The translations under genes were made by a program, and so were the position numbers. Below, piece after piece: positions 1 to 8,750 of a DNA stretch of 64,000 nucleotides. The notes beneath the pieces were generated by a model. That model did not search any database and was not told the DNA's origin. It saw only the letters and a program-made list of their open reading frames with translations. The first letter of the stretch is position 1, and each line of letters begins with the position of its first letter. Source of the DNA: JACOTV01 sp964445135 (GTDB lineage: Bacteria > Patescibacteriota > Microgenomatia > UBA1406 > GWC2-37-13); NCBI GenBank assembly GCA_964445135.1, contig CAYUJW010000001.1, positions 1 to 64,000 of the forward strand. The letters are read 5' to 3'.

Positions 1-423
1 AAAAGTCGTGCCGATATGCTTGGTGCATTTGAACAACAAAAAGGTGCGCCACTTACTGATGTTGAAAAAGAATTGCTTGAAGAGCGAATTGTTTATGCGC
101 AGCTGTATGTCAAAAATATTCATGGCGAAGAAACAAGCTACCAAATGACAAAGACACTACCTGCGGGTTTTGCGTTGGATGAAAATCAGCGATTGTTTTT
201 GGGTGAGCTTGCGACTCAGCTCGAAGGACGCATGAACGATGATCGAGAAACTATTCAAAATGCAATATTTTCATCAATGAAAGCACATGATTTGAAGCCT
301 CGTGAAGTCTTTAGCTCGCTTTACATGGTATTAATAGCAAAACCAGCAGGACCAAAAGCAGCTGATTTAATTCTGGAGTTTGGGCCGTTAGTTGTCATTA
401 AACGGCTCAAAGAAATCCTTTAG
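1..423 (+). CDS. lysS: Lysyl-tRNA synthetase, class I type, C-terminal part (5' end outside window)
   Basis: The reading frame is open from base 1, so the first ATG (16) is probably internal and only about the last 140 residues are present. The segment is all helical in character and ends with a GPKAADLILEFGP...VIKRL pattern. This resembles the helical anticodon-binding C-terminus of class I (archaeal-type) LysRS, where a GPRAG motif followed by a terminal V-x-x-R-x helix is typical. The catalytic HIGH and KMSKS regions lie outside the window, so the assignment rests on the C-terminus only. The gene ends 31 bp before the convergent pyrF. Confidence 0.7.
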   Translation, partial: KSRADMLGAFEQQKGAPLTDVEKELLEERIVYAQLYVKNIHGEETSYQMTKTLPAGFALDENQRLFLGELATQLEGRMNDDRETIQNAIFSSMKAHDLKPREVFSSLYMVLIAKPAGPKAADLILEFGPLVVIKRLKEIL

Positions 424-454
424 TCAACCGCCAAAAGGAACGTGACACCCTCAT

Positions 455-1270
455 TTATCGAAGTGAGTTGATGAGGTTTTGAAGTTTTTGTGTTTCGCTT
501 CGTGCCGCCTGTGCAAAATCCTGCTTCGCCGATGCATAAAGAACGCTGCGCGATGCATTCACAATAACGCCACGTCCGGCCTCAGTCAGACCGTTTTTTA
601 TCGCATCAACGGCCCCACCCTGCGCCCCGATCCCGGGAACCAGCATGTTCATGTCACCTATTGCAAGGCGGAGATTTGACATTTCTTCAGGGTATGTTGC
701 GCCTGCCACAATTGCTACATTTGAATTGGTCTTATACATGTTGAAGCATTCCTTGGCTACATGCATATAGAGCGGCTTCCCATCAACAATCATCTCTTGA
801 AATTGTTGTGCTTCTGGATTTGAAGTGTGACAGAGAACGATAATTCCACGCCCCGTGTGCTTTAAAAATGGAGCAAGTGCGCCAAGTCCTTGATACGGAT
901 GAACGGTAATTGCATCGACCCCAAGGTATTCAAAGGCAAATTGCGCATAGCCCTCATTCGTGTTTCCAATATCTCCACGCTTGGCATCAAGAATAATTGG
1001 CACTTCAGTCTGCCCAGAGATGTAGTCACATATTTTTTTCAACTGCACAATCCCCACCTCACCATGTGCTTCAAAGAATGCGCTATTTGGCTTGTATGCA
1101 CAGACGAGATCTGCGGTTTCGTCAATAATGGCTTTTGCAAACTCGAAAAATCCCCCAACTGTTGGAGTGACCGGAGAGGGAAGTTTTTCAACCACCGGGT
1201 CAATACCAACACAGACAAGAGAATTTGCCTTCTGTTGGGCGCGTGTTATTTTTTCAGAAAATGACTGCAT
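455..1270 (-). CDS. pyrF: Orotidine 5'-phosphate decarboxylase (type 2)
   Basis: This enzyme catalyses the last step of UMP synthesis, decarboxylating OMP. At 271 residues it has the longer type-2 form. The catalytic D-x-K-x-x-D array is intact in LDAKRGDIGNT (D95, K97, D100), and the phosphate-binding end has VPGIGAQGG and NASRSVLY. It is the last gene of a tight reverse-strand operon pyrB-carA-carB-pyrF and starts 17 bp after carB. No pyrC, pyrD or pyrE is present in the window, so whether the pathway is complete cannot be told. Confidence 0.95.
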   Translation of the reverse strand: MQSFSEKITRAQQKANSLVCVGIDPVVEKLPSPVTPTVGGFFEFAKAIIDETADLVCAYKPNSAFFEAHGEVGIVQLKKICDYISGQTEVPIILDAKRGDIGNTNEGYAQFAFEYLGVDAITVHPYQGLGALAPFLKHTGRGIIVLCHTSNPEAQQFQEMIVDGKPLYMHVAKECFNMYKTNSNVAIVAGATYPEEMSNLRLAIGDMNMLVPGIGAQGGAVDAIKNGLTEAGRGVIVNASRSVLYASAKQDFAQAARSETQKLQNLINSLR

Positions 1271-1287
1271 AGAGAAAAATGTTTTTG

Positions 1288-4254
1288 CTATCGGTACTCA
1301 TCCCAAGACTTAATCTGTAAGTCATCAATTGTCTTATCATGCATGGCGCGAATGTACTGCCACGCTTGGATCATGTTGGTAATTAAATAGACATTATTAT
1401 CAATTGCACCGCGGCGGATACGCGCGCTATCTTCAACTTCTATTTGCACATTAATATCAGTGATATTAATTGCCAAATCAACTTTGCCATCTTCAAATAA
1501 TGTAATTGCATTGGGCGCTTTCTTGTCTTGCAATTTATTGACAAATTGAGCTGGAATACCGTTGTCTTTTAAAAACTTATGAGTGTTTCCCGTGGCATAT
1601 AATGGAAGTCCAAGTTGCTTCAGCCTTACGATGCTTGTAAAGAATCGCATTTTATTGTTTAATCCAGCCATTGACAAAAAGATACCAACTTTCGGTGGAA
1701 TACTTCCCCCAACGCTTAGCACTGCCTTATANNNNNNNNNNNNNNNNNNNNNNNNNNNNNNNNNNNNNNNNNNNNNNNNNNNNNNNNNNNNNNNNNNNNN
1801 NNNNNNNNNNNNNNNNNNNNNNNNNNNNNNNGGAGGAAACATGATTGTTGCGTCTCCCGAATGAACTCCTGCGTTTTCTATGTGCTCACTCATTGCATAC
1901 GTAATAATCTCCCCTGCTTGTGCCACACCATCGAGTTCGATTTCTTTTCCTTCAAGAATGTATTTTGAGATGGTGACTGGGTAGTCTTGACTGATTTCAG
2001 TCGCCTTTTTGATAAATGTAATGAGATCTTTTTCATTTCCACACACGCGCATTGCGGCGCCAGACAAGACATACGACGGCCTGATGAGCACCGGATAGCC
2101 AACGCGCGATGCAAACTCAGTTGCCCCATCCATTGAGTCAACGCGCATCCATTCAGGCTGTTTGATATCTAACTTGTCGCACAGATTAGAAAATTTACTG
2201 CGATCTTCCGCTTTATCAATTGACTCAGGCTGGGTCCCCAGAATAGGAATATCACACCGATCAAGTTGCGCCACCAAATTGTGGGGGGTCTGTCCGCCAA
2301 CAGAGACGATGATTCCTTCGGGGTTTTCAAACTCATAAATGTCTGCGACGCGCTCAAACGTGAGTTGTTCAAAATACAAGCGCTCTGACATGTCGTAGTC
2401 AGTTGATACCGTCTCAGGATTACAGTTGATGATGATTGATCGACGATTGTACTCCTTTAGAGCAAGCGCCGTTTGGACACACGTCCAATCAAACTCAACT
2501 GAAGAACCAATGCGATATGGACCAGACCCCAGAAGCACCACTCCACGTCGACCAAGCGGCTCAACATCATTATGTGATCCGTTATACGTCATATAGAGAT
2601 AATTTGTTTTGGCGGGAAACTCGCCGGCAAGTGTATCGATTTGAAACACGCTAGGCGTAACGCCTAGCATTTTGCGATATTTACGAACTTCAAGCTCTTG
2701 GGTGTTGGTAAGCGTTGCAATTCGACGATCAGATACCCCAATTCGCTTTAAGGCTTTCATCTGCTCTTTTGTATAGGTGTGTAGTGGTATTTTTTCTGCC
2801 TCATGTTCGCACTCAACTACTCGCCTTACCGCTTGCAAAAACCATTCATCAATTCCGGTAAGCGAGTGCGCTTCTTCAACGGTCATTCCTCGACGCATTG
2901 CTTCAACGATTGCAAACAATCGAATTGGCGTTGGACGGATCAAATACTGCTCCAGCTCCTTATCTGATTTGTCTGCTAAGCGCCGACTACTTAGTCCATC
3001 CTCTCCAATCTCAAGCATACGAACCGCTTTTTGTAGCGCCTCATCAAAACGTCTCCCAATTGCCATAACTTCTCCAACCGACTTCATGCTCGATCCAAGC
3101 GTATCATCCACTCCGCGAAACTTTGACAAATCCCACCTTGGCATTTTTACAACCATATAATCAAGGGCAGGCTCAAAGCAGGCTTGCGTGACGCGGGTTA
3201 CTTGATTTTGCACTTCAATGAGTGCGCGACCAAGAATGAGTTTTGCCGCAATATATGCGAGTGGGTATCCTGTTGCCTTAGAAGCCAGAGCTGATGAGCG
3301 AGATAGGCGTGGATTAAGCTCAATCACTTGATAATCAATAGCGTCTTTCACTTGATGTGTCCATGGCTTTTTTGGGTCGGGTTTCTGTACACGCGGTTGT
3401 GGATTCAGTGCAAACTGAACATTACACTCCCCCACAATATTCAGGCTTCGCACAAGCTGAATTGAGATATTTCGCAGATGCTGAAATTCATCGTTGGTCA
3501 AGGTTTGACTTGGAGCCACGACAATTGAGTCACCTGTATGAACGCCAAGCGGATCAAAATTTTCCATATTACATACGGCAATACAGTTGTCAAATTCGTC
3601 GCGCACAATCTCATACTCGATCTCTTTCCAATGATGAAGATACTTTTCAACAAGCACTTGCGGCGCAAAGGCAAATGCTTCTTTCACAATATGTTCAAAT
3701 TCTTGCATCGTGTGCGCAACTCCCGATTTTTGACCTCCAAGCGCGTATGCTGCGCGAATCATCACCGGGTATCCGATTTTTGAAACGGCAGTGAGCGCTT
3801 GCTTGTAGGTTGAGACAGCACAACTAGGCGGAGTGTTAATCTTGAGTTTATGTAGGTGTTTGGAAAAGAGTTCTCGATCCTCAGAGACTCGAATTGACTC
3901 GATCGAAGTTCCCAATACTTTGACATTATACTTTTTGAATACGCCGTTTTTATCAAGCTCAAGCGCCGTGTTTAATGCAGTCTGTCCACCAAACGAAAGC
4001 GCCACTGCTTCAATTTTTTCTTTTTTAATTATTGCCTCAACAAAGTGTGCATTGATTGGGAGAAAATATATTTTATCGGCTACTTTCACGTTGGCCAGTT
4101 TTCCCGATGTCTGGATTGTTGCAATATTTGGATTAATGAGTATTACCTCATGCCCTTCTTCCTTAAACGCTTTAAGTGCCTGCGAGCCAGAATAATCAAA
4201 CTCACCGGCTTGTCCGATCTTGAGAGCTCCTGACCCGAGTAATAATATTTTCAT
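1288..4254 (-). CDS. carB: Carbamoyl-phosphate synthase large subunit, CAD/Bacteroidetes type, interrupted by an assembly gap
   Basis: This subunit makes carbamoyl phosphate from bicarbonate, ammonia (from CarA) and two ATP. The two ATP-grasp halves are visible: the first opens with GSGALKIGQAGEFDYSGSQA and contains MENFDPLGVHTGDS and SSMKSVGEVMAIGR; the second opens with GSGPYRIGSSVEFDW and NPETVSTDYDMSERLYF. These wordings match eukaryotic CAD/CPS1 and Bacteroidetes enzymes rather than E. coli CarB. The C-terminal MGS-like allosteric domain follows the gap. The 100-N run removes the end of the second ATP-grasp domain. From family alignment about 128 residues are missing, so the intact protein should be near 1080 residues. 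The gene starts 3 bp after carA. Confidence 0.95.
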   Translation of the reverse strand: MKILLLGSGALKIGQAGEFDYSGSQALKAFKEEGHEVILINPNIATIQTSGKLANVKVADKIYFLPINAHFVEAIIKKEKIEAVALSFGGQTALNTALELDKNGVFKKYNVKVLGTSIESIRVSEDRELFSKHLHKLKINTPPSCAVSTYKQALTAVSKIGYPVMIRAAYALGGQKSGVAHTMQEFEHIVKEAFAFAPQVLVEKYLHHWKEIEYEIVRDEFDNCIAVCNMENFDPLGVHTGDSIVVAPSQTLTNDEFQHLRNISIQLVRSLNIVGECNVQFALNPQPRVQKPDPKKPWTHQVKDAIDYQVIELNPRLSRSSALASKATGYPLAYIAAKLILGRALIEVQNQVTRVTQACFEPALDYMVVKMPRWDLSKFRGVDDTLGSSMKSVGEVMAIGRRFDEALQKAVRMLEIGEDGLSSRRLADKSDKELEQYLIRPTPIRLFAIVEAMRRGMTVEEAHSLTGIDEWFLQAVRRVVECEHEAEKIPLHTYTKEQMKALKRIGVSDRRIATLTNTQELEVRKYRKMLGVTPSVFQIDTLAGEFPAKTNYLYMTYNGSHNDVEPLGRRGVVLLGSGPYRIGSSVEFDWTCVQTALALKEYNRRSIIINCNPETVSTDYDMSERLYFEQLTFERVADIYEFENPEGIIVSVGGQTPHNLVAQLDRCDIPILGTQPESIDKAEDRSKFSNLCDKLDIKQPEWMRVDSMDGATEFASRVGYPVLIRPSYVLSGAAMRVCGNEKDLITFIKKATEISQDYPVTISKYILEGKEIELDGVAQAGEIITYAMSEHIENAGVHSGDATIMFPXXXXXXXXXXXXXXXXXXXXXXXXXXXXXXXXXXYKAVLSVGGSIPPKVGIFLSMAGLNNKMRFFTSIVRLKQLGLPLYATGNTHKFLKDNGIPAQFVNKLQDKKAPNAITLFEDGKVDLAINITDINVQIEVEDSARIRRGAIDNNVYLITNMIQAWQYIRAMHDKTIDDLQIKSWDEYR
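1732..1831. other. Assembly gap of exactly 100 N inside carB
   Basis: The run is exactly 100 N, the usual placeholder for a gap of unknown size. The residues on either side (HSGDATIMFP before, YKAVLSVGG after) are about 128 residues apart in CAD-type enzymes. The real gap is therefore probably near 385 bp and not 100 bp. The open frame across the Ns is a coincidence of placeholder length. Confidence 0.85.
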
Positions 4255-4257
4255 GGA

Positions 4258-5331
4258 TTAGATATGGGAAATAAATTCATCAAAAAGCCACGTTGTGTCT
4301 TCGGGGCCTGGCGTTGACTCTGGGTGAAACTGCACCGAGAAAATAGGCAATTTTTTATGTTTAATACCTTCGCACGTTTGATCATTTGCATTTACAAACC
4401 ATGTTTCAAAGCCGGCAGGAACCTTACCTACTGCAAACCCATGATTTTGCGTTGTCATATAGCAACGTTTTGTGCCACTCATTACACAAGGTTGGTTTTG
4501 AGATCGATGACCAAATTTAAGCTTGTAAGTATCTCCACCTGCGGCCAACGCTAATAACTGATTCCCTAAGCATATGCCAAACGTTGGGATCTTTGCCGCA
4601 ATCACTTTTTGTATCGTTTTAATAGTTTCTTTCACAATTTTTGGATCTCCCGGACCATTTGAAACAAAAACACCGTCAAACTTTTCGGGAAGGGAAAAAA
4701 TATCATAATTCCATGGAACACGTATGACACGGACCCCCCGTCGAAGAAAGTTATAAAGTATCTCGCGCTTTCCACCACAATCAATATATACGATGGTTTT
4801 TGCCCCATTCTTTCCATAATATTCAACCTGTTTTGGGGATACTTCTGCCACCATGTTGCGCAGGTTTGGATCATCCCACTCCAACCGTTGTTCATCTTGT
4901 GTATCAAATACAATCTTTGCAAGCTGCGCCCCACCATCTCGCAATTTTATGGCGAGCAGTCGGGTATCGACCACTTCAAGCCCACACACATTCTGCGCCT
5001 GCAGCCACTCATGAAGCGGCTGTGTACTATATGCCGATGAGGGTTCGTAATGATATGTTGATACAATAATTGCGCTCGCCTGTATTTCATCTGACTCCCA
5101 GGCGCTTTTGTCCGGCACTCCATAACTTCCAATGATGGGATACGTGCACACCATGATCTGTCCACGATATGAAGGATCGGTCAAGCTCTGTGGATACCCA
5201 ACCATGCCAGTTGTAAACACAAGCTCACCAACTCGTGCCTGGTGTGCTCCAAATGAACGAGCCTCAATGCGAGTGCCATCTTGCAATACGAGTGTCGCTG
5301 GCTGGAATAAAGTTGTGCTATGAGTTGCCAT
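4258..5331 (-). CDS. carA: Carbamoyl-phosphate synthase small subunit (glutamine amidotransferase)
   Basis: CarA hydrolyses glutamine and channels ammonia to CarB. It has 357 residues: an N-terminal CPSase_sm_chain domain (roughly 1-150) and a class I amidotransferase domain with nucleophile C254 in GICLGNQ, and H336 and E338 in VQFHPEST. The patterns GHRSQNQPC, QNHGFAV and the acidic-proline continuation after the HPE match CAD-type and Bacteroidetes proteins, the same affinity as its partner CarB. This suggests the pair travelled together. It sits 37 bp after pyrB and 3 bp before carB. Confidence 0.95.
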   Translation of the reverse strand: MATHSTTLFQPATLVLQDGTRIEARSFGAHQARVGELVFTTGMVGYPQSLTDPSYRGQIMVCTYPIIGSYGVPDKSAWESDEIQASAIIVSTYHYEPSSAYSTQPLHEWLQAQNVCGLEVVDTRLLAIKLRDGGAQLAKIVFDTQDEQRLEWDDPNLRNMVAEVSPKQVEYYGKNGAKTIVYIDCGGKREILYNFLRRGVRVIRVPWNYDIFSLPEKFDGVFVSNGPGDPKIVKETIKTIQKVIAAKIPTFGICLGNQLLALAAGGDTYKLKFGHRSQNQPCVMSGTKRCYMTTQNHGFAVGKVPAGFETWFVNANDQTCEGIKHKKLPIFSVQFHPESTPGPEDTTWLFDEFISHI

Positions 5332-5368
5332 TAAAAAAGAATGGGTAAAATAAATGTCGCGAATGGTA

Positions 5369-6343
5369 TTACGTAATACCTGGCTCGCCCCAAATTAACG
5401 CCAAAAGTGCTTGTCGAATATAAAGACCGTTTTGTACTTGTTCAAAATATACCGCGCGGGGGTCTGCGTCTAGCGCCTCATCAATCTCCCCCACACGTGG
5501 CAACGGATGCATAAAGAGCGTGTTTTTTCCTGCATATTTTTTCGCAAGAGCTGGGGTGAGAATGAAGCTATTTTTCACCTCTTCATATTCGTGCATATTC
5601 GTAAAGCGCTCTTTCTGTACGCGTGTCCAATACCAAAAATCACAGTCTTTAGGAATATCTTCAACACGGGTAATAGGCTTTATCGTAACGCCTGAACTCG
5701 CAAATTGCGCTTGCTGTTCAGTGGAGAGCTGAAGGCCTTTGGGGGCGAGCATATAGATGATTGTGTTTTTGAAGTTTGACAGACCTTTGAGAAGGGAGTG
5801 GACAGTGCGTCCATTATATAAATCGCCCACAATGAGCCCCGTTAGCCCATCCATATTTTTCACATGTTTTCTGATTGTGTAAATATCAAGCAAGGCTTGC
5901 GTTGGATGTTCACCAATCCCATCCCCTGCGTTTACCAGAGGCTTATTTATGACACCTGCTGCGCGAAGTGCCGCGCCAGGCATGTGGTGTCGCATAATAA
6001 TGCCATCGCTATAACATGCAAATACTCGAATGGTGTCTTCCAGACTTTCACCTTTTGACGTTGATGTCGAAGCTGCGTCATGAATCTCTATGGTTTGTGC
6101 TCCAAGCCTCTTTGCGGCTGAGGAAAATGAGCCAAATGTGCGACTTGACGGCTCAAAAAAAAGGAGGGCAAGAACCCTCCCGGCCAATATCTGACTGTAG
6201 TGCGGCGCATGTTTTGGATCTGCCATGCGATCGGCGAGATCAAAAATCCGCGTCATTTCAGAAATACTATATTGTGAAAGGGAAATGAGAGAAGAGCCAA
6301 AAAAGGAGTTGTGAATCGGTTGGTCAACCGCGCGATCAATCAT
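5369..6343 (-). CDS. pyrB: Aspartate carbamoyltransferase catalytic subunit
   Basis: This is the committed step of pyrimidine synthesis, condensing carbamoyl phosphate with aspartate. The carbamoyl-phosphate loop reads FFEPSSRTFGSF (S66-S67-R68-T69), with Ser in place of the usual Thr of STRT. HPTQALLDIYT and HPLPRVGEID are the other signature stretches. The start at 6343 (MIDRAVDQP, 324 residues) is preferred over an in-frame ATG at 6403. A TTGCAT-16-TAGACT promoter lies between them, and the extra 20 residues look unlike the family. No pyrI regulatory subunit is present. Confidence 0.93.
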   Translation of the reverse strand: MIDRAVDQPIHNSFFGSSLISLSQYSISEMTRIFDLADRMADPKHAPHYSQILAGRVLALLFFEPSSRTFGSFSSAAKRLGAQTIEIHDAASTSTSKGESLEDTIRVFACYSDGIIMRHHMPGAALRAAGVINKPLVNAGDGIGEHPTQALLDIYTIRKHVKNMDGLTGLIVGDLYNGRTVHSLLKGLSNFKNTIIYMLAPKGLQLSTEQQAQFASSGVTIKPITRVEDIPKDCDFWYWTRVQKERFTNMHEYEEVKNSFILTPALAKKYAGKNTLFMHPLPRVGEIDEALDADPRAVYFEQVQNGLYIRQALLALIWGEPGIT

Positions 6344-6354
6344 AGTCAGGAATA

Positions 6355-6382
6355 AGTCTAGCACACATGAATGAAAATGCAA
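6355..6382 (-). promoter_or_regulatory. Probable promoter of the pyrB-carA-carB-pyrF operon
   Basis: On the reverse strand TTGCAT (6377-6382) and TAGACT (6355-6360) are separated by 16 bases. Transcription would start at about 6347, only a few bases before the pyrB ATG, giving a nearly leaderless mRNA. There is no room for a PyrR or attenuator leader. Confidence 0.5.
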
Positions 6383-6404
6383 TTGCGCAAAGACGTGCGG
6401 CACC

Positions 6405-7529
6405 TTATGATTTTCTCCGTCTGTTCTGCTTGGCCTGTTCTCTCAAATTGGGACACTGATACAATGTCTGGCGTGACGAACTGGGGATTGTGTTTTTTGG
6501 AGTAAACCCACCGGCCAGCCCCAATTCTCCACTCGGATTCACCTGTGGCATCTGGCGATGAAGGTGTGGACCATATTCGGGTGGGGTGTGTTTGGCACTC
6601 AGACGCCGTACGTCGTCCTGACTCAGTATCGCATCAATTCCTGTTGCGTCTTCCCGATAGAAGGTGCCAGAGACAACAGCGGCAACTCTTGCCTCTCCGT
6701 TCTCAACGGTAAATACGCCTGACCCACTGGCTCCCGCGCGCAGAGGATTTTTGCCGTTTAATGGCTCAAATCGCGCGACAATCGCATCTACTCCATTTAT
6801 TCCAGTGTATGTGCCAGTCACGACGCCCCTATACATTTGTGTGTCAACGGCCATTGGTAACAAGTATAGCTCCTGGTCCATTTGAAGTGGCTGACTGGCG
6901 GGTACGGCCGCCTTGAGCGGAAAGGCGAGTTTGCCATCTTTTCTTCGAAGCTCAATGCTGTCTGGCTCGCCTGGCGTCACGCCCACCAAGTGATTGCCTT
7001 GAGGTAGATTATTCTCAAACAAGGTTGTTGAACGGGGAACCATCATGGGAAGCGCTCCATTTCGATCAAACGGAGTCACCGTCGCCGTATTAAAGCGACT
7101 TGCAAATCCGGCGCGCGCAATCGATGTACTCCCGCGCACAGCAAGGTCTGTTGCAAAGCAATGTGCGGCAGTTTCTATGCCCCCACCAATTACATAAGTT
7201 CCTCCACATTTCTGATTGGCAAATGTGCCTTCCACTGCTCCATCAACATTCACATCAAGCATCACTTGAGATTGAGCAATATCATCAGCAACTTCCGCTG
7301 GGATTCGGCTATCTACCGCAGTCACGGAAAGTGGCGGCGCTGATGACCCGATAATATAATCCATCTTTGGCGAAACCCCATGTGGGTCGATGATATCGGC
7401 ACCAGCTGATATGGTATGAGCAGAGAATGCTGCAATGGTCAAAATACCAAGCGTTTGGCGAGCGCGGTGGGCTCTTCGCACTTGTTCTGTGCGCCCTCTG
7501 GTTGGTTGTGATTCAGCTGCTTGTTTCAT
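6405..7529 (-). CDS. Secreted or membrane-anchored trypsin-like serine protease
   Basis: A 374-residue protein with a basic N-terminus (several Arg) and a hydrophobic stretch at about residues 26-44, consistent with a signal peptide or anchor. The chymotrypsin-fold signatures are ETAAHCF (His of the triad about 123, with a Cys pair at about 108/124) and AGASGSGVF (nucleophile Ser about 268). The Ser motif differs from the classical GDSGGP, and I could not place the triad Asp with confidence. The start at 7529 is favoured because a TATACT box (7545-7550, reverse strand) lies between it and the in-frame ATG at 7568. It sits upstream of pyrB on the same strand with no evident link. Confidence 0.8.
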   Translation of the reverse strand: MKQAAESQPTRGRTEQVRRAHRARQTLGILTIAAFSAHTISAGADIIDPHGVSPKMDYIIGSSAPPLSVTAVDSRIPAEVADDIAQSQVMLDVNVDGAVEGTFANQKCGGTYVIGGGIETAAHCFATDLAVRGSTSIARAGFASRFNTATVTPFDRNGALPMMVPRSTTLFENNLPQGNHLVGVTPGEPDSIELRRKDGKLAFPLKAAVPASQPLQMDQELYLLPMAVDTQMYRGVVTGTYTGINGVDAIVARFEPLNGKNPLRAGASGSGVFTVENGEARVAAVVSGTFYREDATGIDAILSQDDVRRLSAKHTPPEYGPHLHRQMPQVNPSGELGLAGGFTPKNTIPSSSRQTLYQCPNLREQAKQNRRRKS

Positions 7530-7639
7530 AGAGAATAAGTGGACAGTATACCAAATGGAGCGCTTCATGAGCTATACATATCACTGTCATAACAGTAAAA
7601 AGCGGTAATCATCCCTATACGCCCTGCTCCAATGATGAC

Positions 7640-7668
7640 TTGCAAAGTAAGCGACTGTTCTCTATAAT
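7640..7668 (+). promoter_or_regulatory. Promoter of the adenosine deaminase-guaB-guaA cluster
   Basis: TTGCAA (7640-7645) and TATAAT (7663-7668) are separated by 17 bases. The ATG at 7674 is only 5 bases after the -10 box, so the transcript should be essentially leaderless. Confidence 0.65.
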
Positions 7669-7673
7669 TCTAT

Positions 7674-8711
7674 ATGGTGATCCCCAATCAAAGTACTCAC
7701 CCAGTCTACGAACTTCCCGAGCTTCACGCGCATGTAGCTTCTTCAATCCCGCCGAATGCACTCTGGCATATCGCACACAGCGAAGGCTACAAACTTCCCA
7801 AACGTGAATATCATGAATTTGTAAACCATGTGGTACTATCCCCAACACGCAAACTCACCCTCAAAGAATATTTGACCGACATATATCATCCCATATTGGA
7901 CAAGCTTTCATCTGGCGCAGTAGCACTTGAAATGGCAGTTTTTGAAACATTATCTGGCGCTTATCGCTCAAGCAACATTACCCTCTATGAGTTGCGCGGC
8001 AATCCCATGAAGCACAACAAGGAAGGTGAAGTGGATTTGGATCATGCAATCATGGCCATGCTTCGTGGTATGGAGCGCGCACTTCTTGAGTACCCAAAAC
8101 TAAGAGCCGGTTTGATCTTTTGTATGGATCGCCATTTTTCGCTTGAGAAAAATACCATCATTGTTGATAAAGCGATTAAATATCATCGTCGCGGAGTCAT
8201 AGGCATTGATTTTTCAAATTATGGATCTTCAGATTTTCATTACCGCGATTATGCAGCGCTTGTTGAGAAAGCTCGTGAAGCGGGCCTCAAAGTTACGGCA
8301 CACACGGGCGAAACAGATGATACAAATGACATGTGGGAATGCGTGACTCATATTAAACCTGATCGTATTGGCCACGGCATAAAGGCTGCATATGATAAAA
8401 AGCTCATGTCGCATCTTGCCCGTCATAAGATCCATCTTGAGGTATGCCCATTCTCAAACATTATGACGAAAGCCGTAGCAGACGATGTGCAGATGAAAGA
8501 AATACTCAATACGCTCTATGATCATGGCGTTCAGTATTCTATCAACACCGACTGGCCAGAGACGATTGAAAATGCGCATTTGAATAATCAAGTGCAGTAT
8601 ATTTTGAATAATGAAATGCTTGCGCCACAACAAGTTCAACAAACAATCAAATGGGGATTTGAGGCAACTTTTATTCCCAAAAAAGCAGGTATGGAAAATC
8701 TTTATTTATAA
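7674..8711 (+). CDS. Adenosine deaminase family protein with an altered substrate-site residue
   Basis: A 345-residue TIM-barrel amidohydrolase. The zinc ligands are recognisable: H18 and H20 (HAH), H210 in HTGETDD with catalytic E213, H234 in RIGHG, and D293 in SINTDWP. In classical adenosine deaminase the metal Asp is followed by a second Asp that contacts the purine. Here that position is Trp (W294), so the substrate may be a different purine nucleoside or an analogue. It is the first gene before guaB, 4HB and guaA, which fits purine salvage toward IMP and GMP. Confidence 0.85.
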   Translation: MVIPNQSTHPVYELPELHAHVASSIPPNALWHIAHSEGYKLPKREYHEFVNHVVLSPTRKLTLKEYLTDIYHPILDKLSSGAVALEMAVFETLSGAYRSSNITLYELRGNPMKHNKEGEVDLDHAIMAMLRGMERALLEYPKLRAGLIFCMDRHFSLEKNTIIVDKAIKYHRRGVIGIDFSNYGSSDFHYRDYAALVEKAREAGLKVTAHTGETDDTNDMWECVTHIKPDRIGHGIKAAYDKKLMSHLARHKIHLEVCPFSNIMTKAVADDVQMKEILNTLYDHGVQYSINTDWPETIENAHLNNQVQYILNNEMLAPQQVQQTIKWGFEATFIPKKAGMENLYL

Positions 8712-8750
8712 CCCGACTTGGGAAAACTTATCAATTATCTTTTTTTAAAC

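Noticed and set aside
1288..4254. carB as a truncated 988-residue variant
   Set aside because: The shortfall equals the segment expected in the N run, so it is an assembly matter and not biology.
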